A DNA stretch of 64,000 nt, from NCBI GenBank assembly GCA_905147135.1, contig LR990058.1, positions 15,041,349 to 15,105,348 on the forward strand. The letters run 5' to 3'. Position numbers and translations under genes: made by a program. A model generated the notes under the pieces. The model made no database searches. It was not told the DNA's origin and saw only the letters and a program-made list of their open reading frames with translations. This document shows positions 20,900 to 31,861 of the stretch, piece by piece (within the stretch, counting starts at the first letter, position 1; each line of letters begins with the position of its first letter). The stretch is from Blastobasis lacticolella. Taxonomy: Eukaryota > Arthropoda > Insecta > Lepidoptera > Blastobasidae.

Positions 20900-21450
20900 A
20901 AACTATAGGTATCTAATAAACACAAAAAGAAGTCATGCTATAATGTGTCACAACGTGTGTGTGGAAATTTTATCTGCCATTAATGCAAAATGTAGTATCT
21001 ACCTATTTTAAAGCACCACTTGGTGTCGATTTTATTTTTCGTTTTTAACACAAAATGTTTGTAACATGATTCTGTTTTAAATGCTTTATGTATACAGAAA
21101 TAAATCTTCTAAATAAAAATTATATGATGTAGTCACCCGGTATAAAAATATAATTTTAGGAAGAAGGAAGTGAAATAATCATTCTAAAAGTTTACATCAA
21201 GAAGTAGAGTTTATTTGTTGGGAGATCATTGTAGTGTATTTATAACACAAACATGACCGAATGTATGCTTGGAAAATTTAGTCGAATTTATGGAATGTCA
21301 TGTTACACCTGTTATTATGTTAGCACCTTTTTACAAGCTTTTATTTAATTTGCACTGTTCGTATGTAATATGTGAGTTGACCGTCAAAATTTGCATACTA
21401 TTTTTCGTCCATTTGTTGGTATCCGATTGAGCTGAAATTTTGTATACCTA
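20900..21450. other. AT-rich DNA, nothing recognised
   Basis: No recurring repeat or coding signal was seen. Confidence 0.5.
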
Positions 21451-21454
21451 TGTA

Positions 21455-21705
21455 GAGCTCGTCTAGTTTAAAATGACGCGCCCCACTACTTAGTTAGATG
21501 ATTTCGATGTGTGAGTGCAAATATTGATAACGACACTTCATCTGTGTGGGAGCCAATGAACGACGCGTGCTCCTACGTTTGAATTTCACCGGCAACTGAA
21601 TGACCAATTACAACGGCATTTGTATATGTATTGCGTCCATATTTTAAACTTGCTTGTGTGCGGTAATGCGATAGTGGGGCGCGTCATTTTAGATTAGACG
21701 AGCTC
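21455..21705. mobile_element. 251 bp MITE with TA target duplication
   Basis: The terminal inverted repeats are 'gagctcgtcta' and 'tagacgagctc', each flanked outside by TA, and the inner 'atgacgcgcccc' pairs with 'ggggcgcgtcat'. A second copy of exactly the same length lies at 49824-50074 with only a handful of differences by eye. TA duplication and short TIRs fit a Tc1/mariner-type non-autonomous element. It has no coding capacity. Confidence 0.85.
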
Positions 21706-21907
21706 TAACTTACATCATCATCATCTTGGCGTTAAATCCCAGTTGCACTCCCGCGGGGTCCGCCTGTGTAACTTACATGACAATGCATAGATATGGTACC
21801 ATAGAGCTGGTCTGATGATGGAGTCGGAAGGTAGTTATTGGAACTAATGAACGAAAAAAGATAACCCCATCGTGTTTGGGCTCTATGGAATGGTCTTGAT
21901 GAATAAA

Positions 21908-22172
21908 TAATAAATAAATAAATAAATAAATGTTCGTCAATAAATTCACACAGCGCCATCTAGCCCCAAACTAAGCAAAACTTGTACTATGAGTGCTAGA
22001 TATCTGATATACTACTTAAATACTTTTTAAATACATACTTATTATACATAGAACACCCAGACCCGTAACAGAAATTAAAATTCATCATTTCAATTTCTGC
22101 CCGGCCGGGAATCGAACCCGGGACCTCTTGCGTGGCTGACTGGCATGTTGACCATTGAACCACTCAGGTCGT
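21908..22172 (-). repeat. tRNA-headed SINE, family C, longest copy
   Basis: On the minus strand the head reads 'gacctgagtggttcaatgg' (A box), then the B box 'gggttcgattcccgg', then the body to 'ggggctagatggcgctgtgt' and an (aaat)n tail. The longer head (with 'ccagtcagccacgcaag') is absent or shortened in the other three copies. Confidence 0.85.
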
Positions 22173-22611
22173 CAGGTAGGTAGGTAGGTACTATACCGCA
22201 CGATAAAAGCTTGCAATGACAAAATATTTTTCATTTGAGAACTTATTGTTTGTTATGATCACTTGTTGCATCTAATCTCACAAAACTAGCCAGGCATTTG
22301 ACCGCCGTCTTCGGTGGGAAGTTACGATCAATCACATTGATTTTTCAATGATAATTAACTAACTTACTCGCTGACGGAAAGTGGTCACTGATAAAACATT
22401 CATGCTCTGAGTTCCATGAAACAAAAACACAGCCGCAGACGCGTCGCCACACTTGAAGAAAACCATGTTATAGTCCAAAGGAAGCACTGTAGCTGAGAGC
22501 CCTATCACAGTGTTTCCTATGATATACTGCGCAGTTGTTTAGAACTCATGTCTTTCCCTCGCAACAGTAAGTAACAGCAACAGCAGCTCCCTTTTTACCG
22601 TCCTCATATTC

Positions 22612-22886
22612 CAGTAGCCGTATTCACAATGATTCGAAACCGTTTCCGAACGATTCGACACGAAATTCGTGAGCGGCGATTCCGTGTCGATCGATTCGGA
22701 AACTGATATTCAGAATCCCGATAGATTCCACGGAAACTCTACTCTCTATAACATATGAAAATTTCATCAAAATTAACTTAAACCACATTTTCCTAAGAAC
22801 TTGTCGATTCCGTATCCGAATGCGGGGTCCTTTGTCGATTCTGTATCCGAATCAGATTTCCGAGCCATTGTGAATACGGCTACTGG
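22612..22886. mobile_element. Inverted-repeat element, MITE-like
   Basis: 21-base perfect terminal inverted repeats: 'ccagtagccgtattcacaat' plus one base at 22612-22632, and the complement at 22866-22886. Inside, 'tcgattccgtatccgaat' and 'tcgattctgtatccgaat' form a direct repeat near the right end. About 275 bases, no coding capacity. Confidence 0.75.
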
Positions 22887-22889
22887 TTT

Positions 22890-24920
22890 AGCCTTTACAG
22901 TGGTTTCAAATATCTGCTTCTTACTAATACTACGGTTACACTAAGAGGCGAAGATGTCGTCATATTTCGACAAAACTTCGTGTTCGATCTATGACGAAGT
23001 ATATGGCCATATTGATAAAGAAAAAGCTTCGCAACTTCGCCGCGTAGGTAACTACCTACTTCATGTACGACAATTTACCGACAAGGGCATTCGATGATGC
23101 GATAGGACGAATTGCTTGGCCAGAGGTGTCGTGACAACGGAAATAGTGTGGTTGTAGCATTACAAGCACTGTCTATACCACCCCGCCAACATCCAAGAAA
23201 ACGTGGCCATCCTGATCCAATAGAGTGAAATGACGTTACAACATCCAATTCGAATAGGCTTTACTACAATAGAGCCTATCCAGTAGAATGGACTGATTTT
23301 GAATGACATGAAGTTTGTTATACTCTAACTTCATCAGAGTGAAGTTTATGTTCCGTTCTACTTAAATAATTTTCATACTTTTCAGTTTTTATTTGGTATA
23401 GTTTTATAAATAAATTTAACATTGCAGAATACATATAATGCACTCGAAATAATAAAATACGAAAATAATTTGACAATATTCTATTATAAAGTACTTTATT
23501 CTAGCATTTTATTCAATATAAAGTACGATGTTTCAAAATCAAAATGCAAAACGGATCGTTACAACATACTGTTTTAAACTTTCGCGGTTATTAGGGTACG
23601 CGGTAGGAAACCCGGACCATACCTTTAAAATGTGGGATCGTTACTATACTCCCCAATGGCATTCATTTCGTTAATTCCGACCGATACTGAGTCATGCGGT
23701 ACCGATTCTGTGACGTCATTCTACAGGACTGGACCAAGTTGGCGGCGTCCAGTTGAAGAACGGTTACCATCCCCGGTGGTAAGAGACATCTCGGCCGAAG
23801 ACACCGCGTGCGCTGCGCAGGCGCACCGTCGCTTGCGCCGCGGCTGACGCAACGGATGCCATCCAAGCGTCATTCTACGCGTCTAGCGCTGCGTCTGCGC
23901 ATGCCACAGTTCATTGGCATTTGGCTCGCTTATATCGGGTGCTAGGTCACTGGGCAAGGAGTGGTATAGTTTTTTGTTTCGCTTTTTTTTCTGGGCAACT
24001 ACGGGTGCGGCGGTATGATAACGTGGCCGAAAATTAGGTATGTAAGATGAAAGATGCCACTCATCGTGTTGTGTCAAGTCAAATGTCAGTGTGACAAGAT
24101 TTTAAGATGTCAGTCTTAAAATGGTTATCTAAATAATCAAATATTTAAACGTCCAAGGCGATAAATGACCGAATAGGTAAATTGTGTCTGCATAGAAATA
24201 CCCTTCATTCACTCAACGAGATTCATCGTGGGCTTATTGAATTTGTCCTTATGTGTCCTTAGGTGTAGATTACTTATTGGTTGCTATTTCATAGAAATTA
24301 AGACAGTTAACAGTTTAAAATATTATTACTAACTACCTAATATTAAACGCTACCTAAATAAGTATTTTATATCTACTTATATTTTTAACTATTCAAAACT
24401 TATACATATTCACAATCGGCGGAAGCCACAAAGGCTATAGGTCTAAAAACCATAAGAACTAACATTTTAGACATAGCTCAATAGGAAATTTAAGTAATAA
24501 GGAATACAATATTATTATGATGAAGCCTTTTATTATATACACGAAAGCAATGCCATAGCATGCTATAGCACAAATCTGTGTATGTACTATTTTTTGGCAA
24601 ATATTTAAATGGTATTTTTTTAATTATCCGGTCAGCTTCCAAATTTCATAATTTTTACCAAATTATGCCCTTTTATTGCTGTATAAATAAAATGAAATAA
24701 ATAAGGAAATAAAAAATGCAAATTAATTTCACAGCTTGTCAAAATTTTAATGAATGAATTTGAATCGGAATCACGATTTGCTGCTGTATTATTAATATTG
24801 TTGCAGATTTTAATATATAATTTGTTATGTCATAAATATTAAGGCTGCACAATATCACAATACTTGCTGATCAATTTAGTTATTTTTGTCAACCACTAGA
24901 AGCAGCTCTATTTACTTTAA
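22890..24920. other. No gene recognised; GC-rich patch 23640-23900
   Basis: Most of the stretch is AT-rich and featureless. The patch at 23690-23900 is CpG-rich ('cgccgcggctgacgcaac', 'cgcgtgcgctgcgcaggcgc') and could be a promoter or a decayed exon, but both strands show stops or random composition and no domain. Confidence 0.4.
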
Positions 24921-24924
24921 ATCA

Positions 24925-25415
24925 TCTTGGCGTATAGTGCCGGTTATGCTCTCGCGCACGAGGGCCCAGGGTTCGCCTAGACCATGATCTAGGATTTGGC
25001 AGATGAGATAATTACAGTGAAGCGACTGCCATCTGACCTCCGCGACCCTGCTACCAGGGGAACCTGACCAGATTGAATTACATATTCAAGCGCCTGAATA
25101 TGCAAGTTTCATTACGATGTTTTCCTTCACCGTAAGAGCATCGGTTAATATTCGATTTTACTAATGTACATAACTCAGAAAAGAGTCATTGGTGTGTAGA
25201 GACGGGACTTGTGGAATAAAAGATGGTCCAATCAGTTCTACATCTTTTTTTTTATTGTATCTCTTATATTGTTTATTACTGAATCATAATTAAAGGGTAC
25301 ACAGCTGTTATTTTTAACATATGTACACATGGCCGCAGGAGGATTCGAACTCGAAACATCTCGTTTACGAGTCGGATAACTCAACCACTCGGCTACCGAC
25401 TCTCACCAAGCTCAA
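24925..25415 (-). repeat. SINE, family B, split by a ~130-base insert
   Basis: The body runs from 'atcttggcgtatagtgccgg' to 'aaaagagtcattggt' (25198). The next ~130 bases (about 25199-25328) are foreign, and then 'acatggccgcaggaggattc' resumes the expected B sequence with a full tRNA-like head up to 'ctaccgactct' (25402). Confidence 0.8.
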
Positions 25416-25499
25416 TTCACTTTGTTTGCTGATAAAACACATTTTGCAGCTGACCAAAACCTCTTATATTAGGTAACCGATTAATGATAGCCTTTTTAT

Positions 25500-25880
25500 A
25501 AAACACCGAGTTTGCAATCAAGCATACGACCAAGAGGGCAATGGAAAGGGCTATGCTCGGAGTCTTGTTGCGAGATCGAATAAAAATAGAGGAGATTCAC
25601 AAGCGAACCAATGTCACCGACATAGCCTCAAAGATTGCCAGGCAAAGTAGCAGTAGGTACATAGCTCTAAGAACAGACGGCCGATGGGGCAGTAAAGTTA
25701 CCGAGTGGCGACCAAGTACCGGAAGACGCAGCGTAGTAGGCCTCGCACAAGGTGGACCGACGACCTGGTAAAGTTCGCAGGTACCAGCTAGATGCGCAAG
25801 GTACAGCACCGGCCTTTGTGGATATCTCTGGGGGAGGCCTATGCCTAGCAGTGTATGTCCTTCGGTTGATATGATGATAC
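25500..25880 (+). pseudogene. RTE-like LINE C-terminus and 3' end (family L)
   Basis: The frame reads KRAMERAMLGVLLRDRIK and later ALRTDGRWGSKVTEWRPSTG, the characteristic end of RTE-type endonuclease/reverse transcriptases of insects (R-A-MERAMLG then RWG-WRP-GRRS). After a frameshift the expected R-TRWTDDLVK segment appears in the next frame, with stops. It ends 'tatgatgatacgac', a degenerate GAT tail. It is 5' truncated, with only about the last 110 codons. Other pieces of this family are at 40606-40790 and 43755-43934. Confidence 0.75.
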
Positions 25881-25884
25881 GACA

Positions 25885-26775
25885 CAACGTTGACAAAACT
25901 ATGATCATCGGGTCATCAATAGGAATCTTTTTTACTATGTTTTTATTACTTACTAGGAAACGGCTTCATGTGGTAGGTACCTCGCTCTCTGAACATACCT
26001 TGAACAATTAAAACATAAGTAATTACCTTTTGAGTTATAAAAGTCAAAATTAGAAAATAAATTACACATAAATTAATATTTAGTGACCTCAATGAAGAAA
26101 GGGTAATAAGGAAAATGGTAAGCCTTTGAGAACAGAACTAATCGAATTTATCTTTTATTGAATTGTGTCCTAAATAAATAAGGCCCGAGGAAAAACCCAG
26201 AACTAACTAGCCATTTTGCGGTTTTTACTTTTTATCTTTTTTAATGCTATTTTTGAATGTTTATCTTTAGGACTTTACATATTTTAATCATGCGTGCGTG
26301 TTTTAACGGTTTGAAAGGTTAGCTTTGGTCGGGTCTGCGCAAGTTCTATTTACTATAAAAAAAACCATGCGTAATATAAAAATGGCGCTTCGTATCTACC
26401 TTTTAATACGCAAATGTAATTCCCCACTGCCTGCCTACGTTTATCTCAGTAGGCACTGTAATAATAACTATGAAATTAATTTTATTGCATGTCATGTTGT
26501 CATTAGTAGTATGTAGGTCGGAGCCAAATATGAATAGCTTGAATCATAACTTTAACAGCTGGTTTAATAACCTTCTACTTGCAAACTTAGGTACTGCCTA
26601 CTTACTCGTATGTGTAAGTAAATCCTGGTCGAGACTCTATTTTTTTGTCTCAGTCGAGACCGAAAACGAGAAAATATGGGTTCCTGGCCGAGATGAAGCC
26701 GAGAAAATGAATGGAAATATTCTCGTAATTGGGTAAATATTTAAACCTTGATATAGAATATTTAGCACCAGCATT
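25885..26775. other. AT-rich DNA, nothing recognised
   Basis: The open frame at 26470-26736 is AT-rich and matches nothing I know. No repeat was recognised. Confidence 0.45.
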
Positions 26776-26777
26776 TA

Positions 26778-26998
26778 TTAAATTAAATTAAATGTCATTT
26801 ATTTCAGGTACATAGGTCCCATAAATACATAATTAATAATGTCACATATAACATAATAATAATAATAATGTCATATACGCAAGAATAACATATGTTACTA
26901 CAAAGAACAATTACAATTATATGTAATTATAATTAAAAATGTCAAGATATAAAATTCACAATGTCAACCAAGAAAAATTACATCTATGAATATAAATT
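26778..26998. repeat. Dispersed AT-rich repeat, family K
   Basis: 'aattaaatgtcatttattt', 'ggtcccataaatacataa', 'aaaatgtcaagatat' and 'attcacaatgtcaaccaag' occur in the same order at 45440-45630. It starts with an A/T-rich simple repeat, so it may be an antisense LINE 3' end. Confidence 0.65.
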
Positions 26999-26999
26999 A

Positions 27000-27730
27000 A
27001 TAAGATATATTTATAGAGATTGAATAAACCCTATGACCCACGGGCTGGCGCGAAGCTCGGGCAGTGCTTGAGCTGGGCAATACAAAGAGGTAACGCCGCC
27101 AGCTTCTTAGGAACTCGGACTCGGTCAAACCTTAATACACATGCACATCAGCTAGTTTTGGCTTCAAATTTACTTAAACGTGTACTGGCGAGAGATACTG
27201 TTCCAGAATGCGATGAACTTTAAAACCACCAAACGGACGGATTTTCATACGATTTTCATCAAAACGGAGTAATTCAAGAACGTTTTATGTTTATTGTTAA
27301 ATTGGTTGAAATATGACTATGATTGTTAAAAGATGAAGATGTCTAAGAAATACAACTCGACAGGCTTTCATCGAAAGTTACGAATCGCGGACTTAATGAG
27401 TAGTCCTCCTGGCTCTTCGGAGACGCAACGGTCTTGGTTTTTGCTCAGAAACCTCGCGCGGTCAAAGACGTTTTTGAGGAAAATACCGAATACGGAATGT
27501 CCAAAAATCTATAGGTACTTATCTTGCCAAAACGAGGATTACTACCTATTTTGGAAGCTGTTTCTTGACCTCTATAAATAGATCGCAAGGATATTAGACG
27601 TCAGAGGTGTTGTGCATTTTACTTAGAATTCTTTAAAACCTGGGAAGACTGCCGTTGTGCGTTTTATATATTTCTTGTTTTAGAAGCGTAGGTAGTAAGC
27701 GTGGTTAGGTTGGTAACGTATGGTAGTACA
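27000..27730. other. No gene recognised
   Basis: The short open frames at 27020-27223 and 27333-27581 have no family resemblance I can name. Confidence 0.4.
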
Positions 27731-27734
27731 ATAT

Positions 27735-27895
27735 GCTCTTTTTATATTAGACTAGCCAAGAATTTGACCGCTATCTCATCTGCGGCCGAAGATGGAGCCT
27801 GCCTGACTAGGAACAGCCTATTCACTCTAGCCTTGAATGATCAGGTGAACACACTCGCAGGCAACGTTGTTCCATTTCTTATACGTACGCATTAT
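27735..27895 (-). repeat. LINE C-terminal remnant (family E)
   Basis: This antisense copy reads 'tatattagactagcc', 'gaacagcctattcactctag' and 'acactcgcaggcaacg'. It directly abuts the RT fragment that follows. Confidence 0.6.
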
Positions 27896-27932
27896 AAAGG
27901 TTGCATGCACCAAAGCGTCTCGTGAAATTTAG

Positions 27933-28969
27933 CTGGATGATCCAGGACATAAGGATGAAGAGCTCGCCCGGATCGCATCTCCCTATGGCATCGATGGGCC
28001 GCCGATCTACGCCGATGACCTGGCTCTTACCTCGCAGGGTAAGACATTTGAGGAAGAGGAATCCTGCCTTTTAGAGGCACTACATGCTCTCAGCACATAC
28101 TACAAGAGGAACGCGTTGAAACCAAATCCATCCAAAACACATCTACGCAATAGTTTAGCCCAACGCACTTTAAATATATCATTGTGTGGCGTACCAATTA
28201 CACACAATAGCCACCCAAAGTACCTAGGGGTTACTTTGGATCGGGCACTGACATACAAATTCCACTGCGAAAACACCAAGCAGAAAGTCAGTGCCCGTTA
28301 CAATCTCCTGACTCGACTGGTATCATCGAAATGGGGAGCTACCCCGAAGGTACTCCGTACAACTGGTCTTGCTTTGTGCTTCTCTGCCGGCGAATTCACT
28401 TGCCCAGTCTGGCATAGGTCGGCCCACGCGAAGCTAGTGGATACGGCTCTCAACGAAACAAGCAGAAAAATTACAGGCTGCCTCAAACCCACACCGGTCA
28501 AGATGTTGTATTCACTGGCAGGTGTTGCTCCTCCGGCCGTGTGTAGGGAAGTGGCAGGCGCTGTGGAGAAGCACAAGCAAGAAACTGACGAGAAACACAC
28601 TCTCCACAACTCCATGCCAGCTCCTCAACGATTGAGGAGTCGTATAAGTTCTCTCGCCACTGCCAAGGCTACTGACGATGCTCGGAAAGCCAGAGTAAGT
28701 CTGTGGCGAGTTGTCCCACCCGAGGAGAAACTGCCACCTGGGTATGAATTGCCCTGGCCAGTTTGGAAGACGCTGAACAGGTTGCGAGCCCAGGTCGGCA
28801 GATCTAAAAAAACTTGTGCAGATGGGGGTACATCAACACCACGGAAAGCGCCTGCGAGTGTGGAGCCTCACCGCAGACCATGACGCATTTACTCGTTTGC
28901 CCGGCCTGCCCCGACTCCTGCTCCTGCAGTGCCTTAGACAGTGCTATCCGCGTTTCTCGGTCTGGGTAA
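27933..28969 (+). pseudogene. Jockey/CR1-type LINE reverse transcriptase fragment
   Basis: The frame begins inside the RT palm domain: the catalytic YADD motif is at 28008-28019. About 70 residues on comes the KYLGVTLDRAL motif typical of non-LTR RTs, then an LALCFSAGEF-CPVWHRSAHA segment. The main frame stops at 28883. Near 28818 coding shifts to the next frame, which carries a cysteine/histidine motif (CECG at 28853 on, then TMTHLLVCPAC) and stops at 28969. No motif A or endonuclease is present upstream, where the sequence switches to family E. It is a 5'-truncated, frameshifted, dead copy. Clade assignment (Jockey-like) is from memory of aphid and moth elements. Confidence 0.8.
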
Positions 28970-29374
28970 ATATAAGTTCCTACTGCTATTTAAATTTTCA
29001 ATTATTATTGAAACGATAAGAAGATCGATGGGCCGGCGAAATGAGGTCGTGTAGCTCCTTCGCACACTTTCCGAAAGAAAACTATAGAAGACCGACTGAC
29101 GCGCAACCCTATGCCGATGCCTTTTTTATAATAGAAATTCAAAATGATCAAGCGGACAATGGAACGTGATGACCGGCCCATAAGCACCCGAAATACTTGT
29201 GTCTCATAGGTTTCAATGAGTATTACTAATGTAAATGACGTGTGGGTTTGGTAAAACTGCTACAGGAAGTTCGTTCGAGGCTGGAAATTTCGTGAAAATT
29301 GTTGAATGATGATTGATACCCCATGATTCACACGAGACGAGAAATTTTACATTGGACGTCTAATCATCGATCAA

Positions 29375-29545
29375 TTGGCGTTAATGTCCCGGTTGGGCAC
29401 TCGATGGGTCCGCAATGACCATGATCCAGGATTTGGCAGATCATATTATTACAGTGGAGCGATTGCCATTTAACCTCCGTGAACCTGATTCCAGGGGAAC
29501 CTGACCAGATTGGATCATTGTTACACATTTAGTCGCCAGCAGATG
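29375..29545 (-). repeat. SINE, family B, 3' part of a split copy
   Basis: It runs from 'ttggcgttaatgtcccggtt' to 'ttacacatttagtcgcc', then is interrupted. The rest of the same element seems to continue at 29892-29930 and 30546-30625. Confidence 0.75.
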
Positions 29546-29549
29546 TGCC

Positions 29550-29888
29550 GTGCTGTTTAATCTACTATACCTACATATTTTTTATTTATTTTTATGTATT
29601 TATTTATTGTTATCTAGGTAGTATAACGCCCGTGACGTACCCAAACAATGGGCCCACAGAATACCAGCGCTGTGAGTCGTTTCTTGCGCCTCACAGCACA
29701 TGCTGAGTGGGTACCATTTGCGCTAGCCGCTGCGGCACCGACAGTGTCATGGGAGACTACATATTGTCTTAATTAAGATATTTTAAATGTTAATGTGTCC
29801 TTTGCATGTAATTGTAACTGTTATTGTGTCGTGGTGTGCTATGTGTAATAAATGTATTTTCTTTCTTTTCTTTCTTTCTTTCCTTAAT
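29550..29888 (+). repeat. LINE 3' UTR inserted into SINE-B
   Basis: About 340 bases contain 'ggcccacagaataccagcgc', 'cctcacagcacatgctgagt', 'tgtgtaataaatgtatttt' and a (cttt)n microsatellite. A similar terminal word, 'gtataataaatgtttctttc', is seen at 43134. It lies between two halves of one SINE-B copy, so it is the younger insertion. Confidence 0.55.
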
Positions 29889-29891
29889 ATG

Positions 29892-29930
29892 CAAGTTTTC
29901 CCTCAGCGTAAGAGCATCGGATAGAACTCA
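29892..29930 (-). repeat. SINE, family B, middle piece of the split copy
   Basis: 'gttttccctcagcgtaagag' continues the B body after the inserted LINE end. Confidence 0.55.
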
Positions 29931-30025
29931 TGTGTTCACCAATATTTGTGTCAATACAGGTATTATTACCTTGTTTTATTCTTTTTACTTTTTATTTGCT
30001 CGTTTTGTTTGTCAATAAGGTATCT

Positions 30026-30280
30026 CATCATCACAGCCCATAACAGTCCACTGCAGGACTTAGGGCCTCTCCCACGAAAGGGGAGGTTATTGCCATAATC
30101 TCCACGCTTGGCAGGCGGGTTGGAGATCGCAGTGTTTAAATATAACAATGGAAAATGCTGCTGCCCATTTTCCAGACTACGGACTCTTGATCTTTTGCCT
30201 CGAAAACATTAGTCGCCTTGTACGACACCCATGAGTGTAAGGGGTTGGTGCTATTCTACTCTGCCGGACACCACACGGCC
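30026..30280 (-). repeat. SINE-like element, family A, with TSD
   Basis: A 255-base copy is flanked by 'aataaggtatct' at 30014-30025 and 30281-30292. It is nearly identical to the copies at 17729 and 30808, so the three are recent. Confidence 0.9.
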
Positions 30281-30439
30281 AATAAGGTATCTGCAAAGCT
30301 ATAATCAAAATTCTAAAATGCAGTTTTGTCATTGGCATTTCAATAATTATGTACTTATACTTTAAGTGTATTTAAATGCTGTAAAACTGTAATATGAACT
30401 AATAAAAAAAAAAACATCGAACCGCCCGCCTGTAATTTT

Positions 30440-30545
30440 TCGGTTGACTGGTAGAGAAAGCTATGAAGCTTTAAGTCCGCCTTTGTACGTAATTCGTTTT
30501 TTATTGTACGTGCATGAAGTTTTAATAAATGAATAAATATTAATT
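30440..30545 (+). repeat. LINE 3' end (family F)
   Basis: 'ggttgactggtagagaaagc' and 'tttaagtccgcctttgtac', followed by an (aaat) tail. Confidence 0.5.
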
Positions 30546-30625
30546 CAAATAATGTACATAACTCAGAATTGGTACATGGCCGCTGTGGGACCCGAATCCG
30601 GTATCTCGGTCACCAACGTCACAGT
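30546..30625 (-). repeat. SINE, family B, head piece of the split copy
   Basis: 'aatgtacataactcagaatt', 'ggtacatggccgctgtggga' and the B-box-like 'cccgaatccggta' are the tRNA-like head region. Confidence 0.6.
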
Positions 30626-30807
30626 ATATTGATACCGAAGTAAATAACGTCATAGCTTGGTAACACTGCTACAGGAAGTTCTTACGAAGCAGGAAATTTT
30701 GTGACAATTGTAGGAAAAATTCTTCCATGACGAGGAATTTCGCATTGGACGTCAGTATTATGATAGAATTTGAGCTCATCCACTATTAATTAGTAGATTA
30801 TTCATGT

Positions 30808-31064
30808 CATCATCACAGCCCGTAACAGTCCACTGCAGGACTTTGGGCCTCTCCCACGAAAGGGGAGGTTATTGCCATAATCTCCACGCTTGGCAGGCGG
30901 GTTGGAGATCGCAGTGTTTAAATATAACAATGGAAAATGCTGCTGCCCATTATCCAGACTACGGAGACCCTTGATCTTTTGCCTCGAAAACATTAGTCGC
31001 CTTGTACGACACCCATGAGCGTAAGGGGTTGATGCTATTCTACTCTGCCGGTCACCACACGGCC
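30808..31064 (-). repeat. SINE-like element, family A, with TSD
   Basis: A 257-base copy is flanked by 'attattcatgt' at 30797-30807 and 31065-31075. Confidence 0.9.
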
Positions 31065-31142
31065 ATTATTCATGTATTTCATGACAATCATGATCATATT
31101 TGTTTCAAACTAAACTCGCGTTCTTTACACATAATATTAGGT

Positions 31143-31292
31143 ATATTAGACGGGACTTGCACGCGACGTACCTTTTCGATTTGTTTTCCCGACGTTTCGG
31201 TAGGGTTACGCCCACCGTGGCCACGAGACGACAGTGGAACAGTCGTGAAAACAAATCGAAAAGGTACGTCGCGTGCAAGTCCCGTCTAATAT
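31143..31292. mobile_element. Perfect 46-base inverted repeat, fold-back/MITE
   Basis: Arms 31143-31188 and 31247-31292 are perfectly complementary (they start 'atattagacgggacttgcac') around a 58-base GC-rich loop with 'gacgtttcggtagggttacg'. Open frames on both strands are simply the palindrome read both ways. It is probably a short non-autonomous DNA element. Perfect arms imply youth or ongoing repair. Confidence 0.8.
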
Positions 31293-31383
31293 AATAATCA
31301 TGATCATCATGCCCACGTGTCTTGTGGCCTTCAGTCGTCACGATTGTGCATGGATTAATTATAAATATAGGTACATTACATAC

Positions 31384-31718
31384 CCTAATTAATATGTACT
31401 CAAATATAATTTATAAATAGTTCACAGGAACCTACCGATTTAGCACAGGTTTCCGTGGGCTACAAGCGATAATTATTATCCTTGTTGCACAGAGGGCCTA
31501 GTGTGAGTTCCGCTTCGATTTTACTTAACTATCGCGTATGCGTTTACGTCGAAATTAGTATGAAGAAAAAAACTTCATTTACGTACCACTAGGCGGCGCT
31601 ATATATTTTTTCATACAAATTTTCACGTAAACGCAAACGCGATAGTAAAGTAAAATCGAAGCGGAACTCACACTAGGCCCTCTGTTCTGTTTTAATAATC
31701 TCTACTGAAAAATGATAA
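31384..31718 (+). repeat. Tandem duplication, unit 1 (MITE-bearing)
   Basis: It holds about 142 bases of a unit ('aattaatatgtactcaaat', 'aatagttcacaggaacctac', 'gtttccgtgggctacaa') interrupted at 31491 by a 193-base inverted-repeat element. Unit 2 follows head to tail. Confidence 0.85.
31491..31683. mobile_element. 193 bp MITE with 59-base TIRs
   Basis: Left arm 31491-31549 and right arm 31625-31683 begin 'agagggcctagtgtgagttc' and pair almost perfectly. The empty site in unit 2 ('cttgctgcactgttctg') fixes the insertion point and shows no long target duplication. No coding capacity. Confidence 0.85.
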
Positions 31719-31861
31719 CCTAATTAATATGTACTCAAATAAAATTTATAAATAGTTCACAGGAACCTACCGATTTAGCACAGGTTTCCGTGGGCTACAA
31801 ACGATAATTATTATTCTTGCTGCACTGTTCTGTTTTAATAATTTGTACTGAAAAATGATAA
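31719..31861 (+). repeat. Tandem duplication, unit 2 (empty)
   Basis: It matches unit 1 with only a few substitutions by eye and without the MITE. Confidence 0.85.

Noticed and set aside
31002..31341. Frames on both strands with similar peptides
   Set aside because: They are the same palindrome (31143-31292) read on each strand, not genes.
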